A stretch of 64,000 nt of DNA from Agrostemma githago (Eukaryota; Streptophyta; Magnoliopsida; Caryophyllales; Caryophyllaceae), in the NCBI GenBank assembly GCA_958450325.1, contig OY288246.1, positions 43,205,619-43,269,618 on the forward strand. The letters run 5' to 3'. A program made the translations under genes and the position numbers. The first letter of the stretch is position 1. Each line of letters starts with the position of its first letter. Below are positions 60,751 to 64,000 of the stretch, piece after piece. Under the pieces are notes generated by a model. The model saw nothing but the letters and a program-made list of their open reading frames with translations. It ran no database searches and was not told the origin of the DNA.

Positions 60751-61154
60751 TTTTCATGTTTAATTTCGAGTTTCTTGTTAAATTAGGGGTTTTCTATTTG
60801 GGAATTTGGAGTTCATTGATGGTGTTCTATTTCTGGGCTTTCTATTTGGGAATTTTTGGTGGTAACATTTCTAGGGTTTACTAATTTTTTTTCCTCACTG
60901 CAATTTTTTTTCTATGCTTACTAATTTCGTAGTATGAAAGTATGTTTCCGGATTTTCATGTTTAATTTTGAGTTTCTTGTTAAATTGGGGGTTTTCTATT
61001 TGGAAATTTGGTGTTCATTGCTGGTGGTCTATTTCTGGGTTTTCTATTTGCGAATTTTTGGTGGTAACATTTCTAGGGTTTAATAATTTTTTTTCCTCAC
61101 TGCCTTTTTTTTTCTATGCTTACTAATTTCGTAGTATGAAAGTATGTTTCTGGG
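60751..61154. repeat. 202-bp tandem duplication
   Basis: Unit 1 is 60751-60952 and unit 2 is 60953-61154, both starting TTTTCATGTTTAATTT and passing TTTGGTGGTAACATTTCTAG and CTAATTTCGTAGTATGAAAG. They differ by a few substitutions. The sequence resembles a plant intron or UTR; no domain is recognised. Confidence 0.85.
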
Positions 61155-62016
61155 TTTTGATGGGTTATTAGCTTTGGTACTGTTAATACTGCATTTGTGA
61201 TTTTTTTCCTCACTGCACTGCTGTAGACACCCGCATTTTGCCTGCTAGTGTCTATAGCAGTTCCCGACAAAACACCCGATGATGATCGGACGTAAACGTG
61301 ACTTAATACGCTCGAATACGGACTCGGAATCAATAGTATCCGACGTGGGCATTTAGCGGAGTGCAAATCTCTCAAAACCGACCTCAAATCCAGGCCCAGT
61401 GGGCCGTTTCCAATAAAATGAGACTAATTTGGGTCAAAACCGTCACCGGAAATAAATCCCGTCTTTTAGCGACCGGGTCAAAACCCGGTCAAAGACGAAA
61501 CCGTCTCACAAAATCAGCCAAGTTCATTCTCGAAAACTGGCGCACAAAATCAGAATTCAAAAAGCAAATCAAATCCACAAGAATCAACTTCTTCCTAAAA
61601 TGACTCGATTCACTTGATTCACTTGATCAAGTCTATAAATACTCCCCCCAACCCCTTTGCATTTTCAGTTTTTGAAGGGCCTTGGCAACCCTCATTTACC
61701 CTACATTTTCTATCCTAATCTACCTAAACACTCTACACTACAACCCCAAGCAAAACCATACAAAAAAACCGAGCCATTTGCCCTCGAAAAACCGGCGGCA
61801 TACATACACACACACACACATACATATTCAAAATCCCGAGATCAAAACTCGTCAAAGACACACACCATAACTCACCCTACATATCTCGACACTCCCGCGC
61901 TCCCGTCGCTATTACGAGTTCGTTTCCGAGGCCATTAAGCATGTAGGTTGAGGGTGCAATTCAAATCCCGACATCTCTTTCTCCTTTCTCTTTTCTTTTT
62001 GATTATGTATATATAT

Positions 62017-62018
<2 letters not shown>

Positions 62019-62057
<39 letters not shown>
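62019..62057. repeat. (ATT)n microsatellite
   Basis: About 13 uninterrupted ATT units inside the Ogre-type LTR. Confidence 0.9.
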
Positions 62058-62059
<2 letters not shown>

Positions 62060-62674
62060 TAACCGCTAACACTAACATTTTAATTTCGTGTATACTAACT
62101 CTCTAATCTAACACTTTTTTTTATTTATTGTATCTAACACCTAACATTTAATTTTATCGTTTACTAATTTTTATCCTTTCGTCATTAACATATTAATATT
62201 GTATATATATATATATAATATTAAAATTCGGATCTTAACACGTTTGACTACGACGATCATCCAAAGTCCGTTTAATCCCTTTACGAGTCACGACGGAGGT
62301 GGCACCCTTTCGAGTAGCGCCGCCCCAATGTACTCAAGGGCATAACGCGATCGTGATTGCTCATAGTTGAACGCGTAACACTCCATTTCTAAGATTATTA
62401 CGAGATCCGTTGAGGCGAAAACCGACATCACATAATCCTTTAGGATTAGTATCGATGTCGTGACGCGAAGGACTATAATTTCGCCATTAATCAAACTTTT
62501 TAATCACATAATAGCATATTTCATAAAATCCCGATAACGGTCTCATAATCGTATAATACACGTTTATGACATCGAGAACCGAGTTGAATTTAAATAATGC
62601 AATATTTTTATTTAACTCGGTCAATTATCGAATTCAAACAAATAAAAATGAAACGAGCCATGCCTCGTACAGGG

Positions 62675-62790
62675 GACACTCGATCGAGTGCCATGGGCCA
62701 CTCGATCGAGTTGGACCCCAAAAACTGGGCAGTAGCGGCTTCGAGTGTGCCCTTGATCGAGTCCATGCCATGACTCGATCGAGTGTGTCC
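62675..62790. repeat. ACTCGATCGAGT palindrome cluster
   Basis: Three full or near-full copies of the self-complementary 12-mer (near 62687, 62700 and 62774) and two diverged ones (near 62739 and 62755) lie within about 110 bp. Confidence 0.75.
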
Positions 62791-63855
62791 TGTAGCCCAG
62801 TAATCCGAGAGCTTTAATGCAACATTCGAGTCTCGTCATTTTTTTTACGACTTTTAGTCGACACGTGTAAAGTCAATCACGTAATTCTAATCTTCAAAAC
62901 CCATGCATATCACTATTACTTAAAACGACTTTGATCGACGGTCTCATACTATTAATCTTGTGTCGACGACTCTTTAGTCGTATCCGACACATGATTAATT
63001 TAGACTCTATTCCTCGATGTGATAAGTCGGGACAAGGCATCGGGATTCGGGATCGGGCTAGCACCACGTCTAGGTTCCATATCTCCGTCCTCCGTTTAAT
63101 ACACAATATAATGTGTATTTAATCGAAGTTCGTCCGTTTGCACAACTTGCGGTCTAGTTTATATATAAGGGTCCATTTCTAGTTAACGTTTACCATTTCC
63201 TATTCGTTTATTCTATTATTTCTCGTTGTATTGTGAATTCCGGGTTGTATTCCGCCCGTGTAATTTGTAATTTATTTACGAGTTTTCTATTTTCGATGTT
63301 TGCCATTTAGTTATTTAAATGAACATCGCATACTAAATCACTTCGACCATAGTTAGATGCATTAAATGACGTAGCTCACATTTAATTCGCATGCTTAGCC
63401 GAAAACGTTGTTTGCATATCATTTAATCGTTTTACTAGCGCGCGCACGAACACGAACGATGTCTTAGTAGAGGCCGCTATGTGCGGGCGGGGTTGGGTGT
63501 CCTTAGTGGGCTTCCCAACACATACCCTCACCCCTTACTCAGAACCTTGGTTTCCGGATGCCCGAAACCATTGGCGCACGAGCGTCATTCTATATACGAA
63601 AGCCGGTTTAAACGGTATCGATATTGCAATGCAAAGGGACGAGCCCCATAAATTCTGAAATCGAAGCGGGCCGTACTTTGTGTACAGCCCGTGACGACAT
63701 AGAGTGGGCTCGTATGGTTCCAAATAACCACAAAATTCGGTGGCGACTCCATTTTTACTTAAATTTCAAACCCGAGAACAATCTCACCACGAGATTCATT
63801 CGCCTACCCAAACCCGCGCGTGGCCGCGTCGGGGTGGACCTACGTCAAGTCCACA

Positions 63856-64000
63856 ATTTGGCGACTCCGCTGGGGATATCTGATGTACCACATGTCATTG
63901 GGGTTCCCAGGGTGATACTCGAAGAGAAATCGTTCGTATATTAGTGTGTGCGCATTAGTTTAATGATTCATGCATTACCCAATTTTGCCCGGGCCGGTTA
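63856..64000 (+). mobile_element. Start of the Ogre/Tat-type interior: PBS and leader, continues beyond the window
   Basis: The PBS TGGCGACTCCGCTGGGGA (63859-63876) is followed by untranslated leader. The coding region lies outside. Confidence 0.75.

Larger units (their letters stand above)
61222..63855 (+). repeat. LTR of an Ogre/Tat-type Ty3/gypsy retrotransposon (2,634 bp)
   Basis: It starts TGTAGACACCCGC and ends GTCCACA. It is followed after three bases by TGGCGACTCCGCTGGGGA, a primer-binding site of the tRNA-Arg kind used by the Tat/Ogre lineage. Inside are an (ATT)n microsatellite at 62019-62057, a TATA-like AT run at 62200-62220, and palindromic ACTCGATCGAGT boxes at 62680-62785. Short open frames in it have no known domain. 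Confidence 0.78.

Noticed and set aside
63624..63944. 106-codon frame at the end of the Ogre-type LTR
   Set aside because: It crosses the LTR end and the primer-binding site, so it cannot be a genuine retrotransposon protein.

Overview
The window is a transposon graveyard from a plant nuclear genome. It is AT-rich, with spliced introns, plant-type MULE/FAR1 and CACTA transposase genes, Ty3/gypsy-type LTRs and a plant L1 with an RNase H domain. It is almost certainly an angiosperm and probably a eudicot; I cannot name the species. No intact host gene was recognised. The only host-like coding sequence is one exon of a class I KNOX homeobox gene carried inside a CACTA element.

Layout. (1) 1-9580: right part of a Mutator-like element (MULE-1) with a FAR1/MURA-type transposase pseudogene (+) and a converging, many-exon Ulp1/C48 protease pseudogene (-) that encodes two tandem Ulp1 domains. 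A 570-bp non-autonomous MULE with 9-bp target duplications sits in one of its introns. (2) 9581-13959: AT-rich sequence without recognised genes. (3) 13960-56757: a small relative, MULE-2, split by a 40-kb nested insertion (15497-55750). (4) 56904-about 58030: a third relative, MULE-3. (5) 58030-60697: truncated gypsy-type LTR. (6) 60698-61221: unclassified sequence with a 202-bp tandem duplication. (7) 61222-64000: LTR and primer-binding site of an Ogre/Tat-type retrotransposon that runs off the window.

The nest. The host is a minus-strand LTR retrotransposon with about 3.5-kb LTRs around a non-coding interior of about 3.0 kb (a LARD), flanked by 5-bp near-duplications (TCAGC/TCCGC). Its first LTR holds a 3.5-kb non-autonomous CACTA element (16072-19548, TSD CTA, KNOX exon inside) and a 766-bp foldback MULE (20605-21370, 9-bp TSD). 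Its second LTR holds a plus-strand copy of the same LARD family (28906-39107), a full-length L1 LINE (39263-44971) and a 10.1-kb CACTA/En-Spm element (45037-55160, TSD GAT) with TNPD-like and TNPA-like genes. Removing these by their target duplications gives back a nearly collinear LTR.

Most coding genes are disabled by nonsense codons, frameshifts or deletions. The best preserved are the CACTA genes: the TNPA-like gene looks open, and the TNPD-like gene has one visible in-frame stop. Functionally, the DDE transposases (FAR1/MURA, TNPD) would move their own families and their non-autonomous relatives, and the L1 ORFs would drive target-primed reverse transcription. The LARDs have no enzymes and must have relied on an autonomous gypsy partner.
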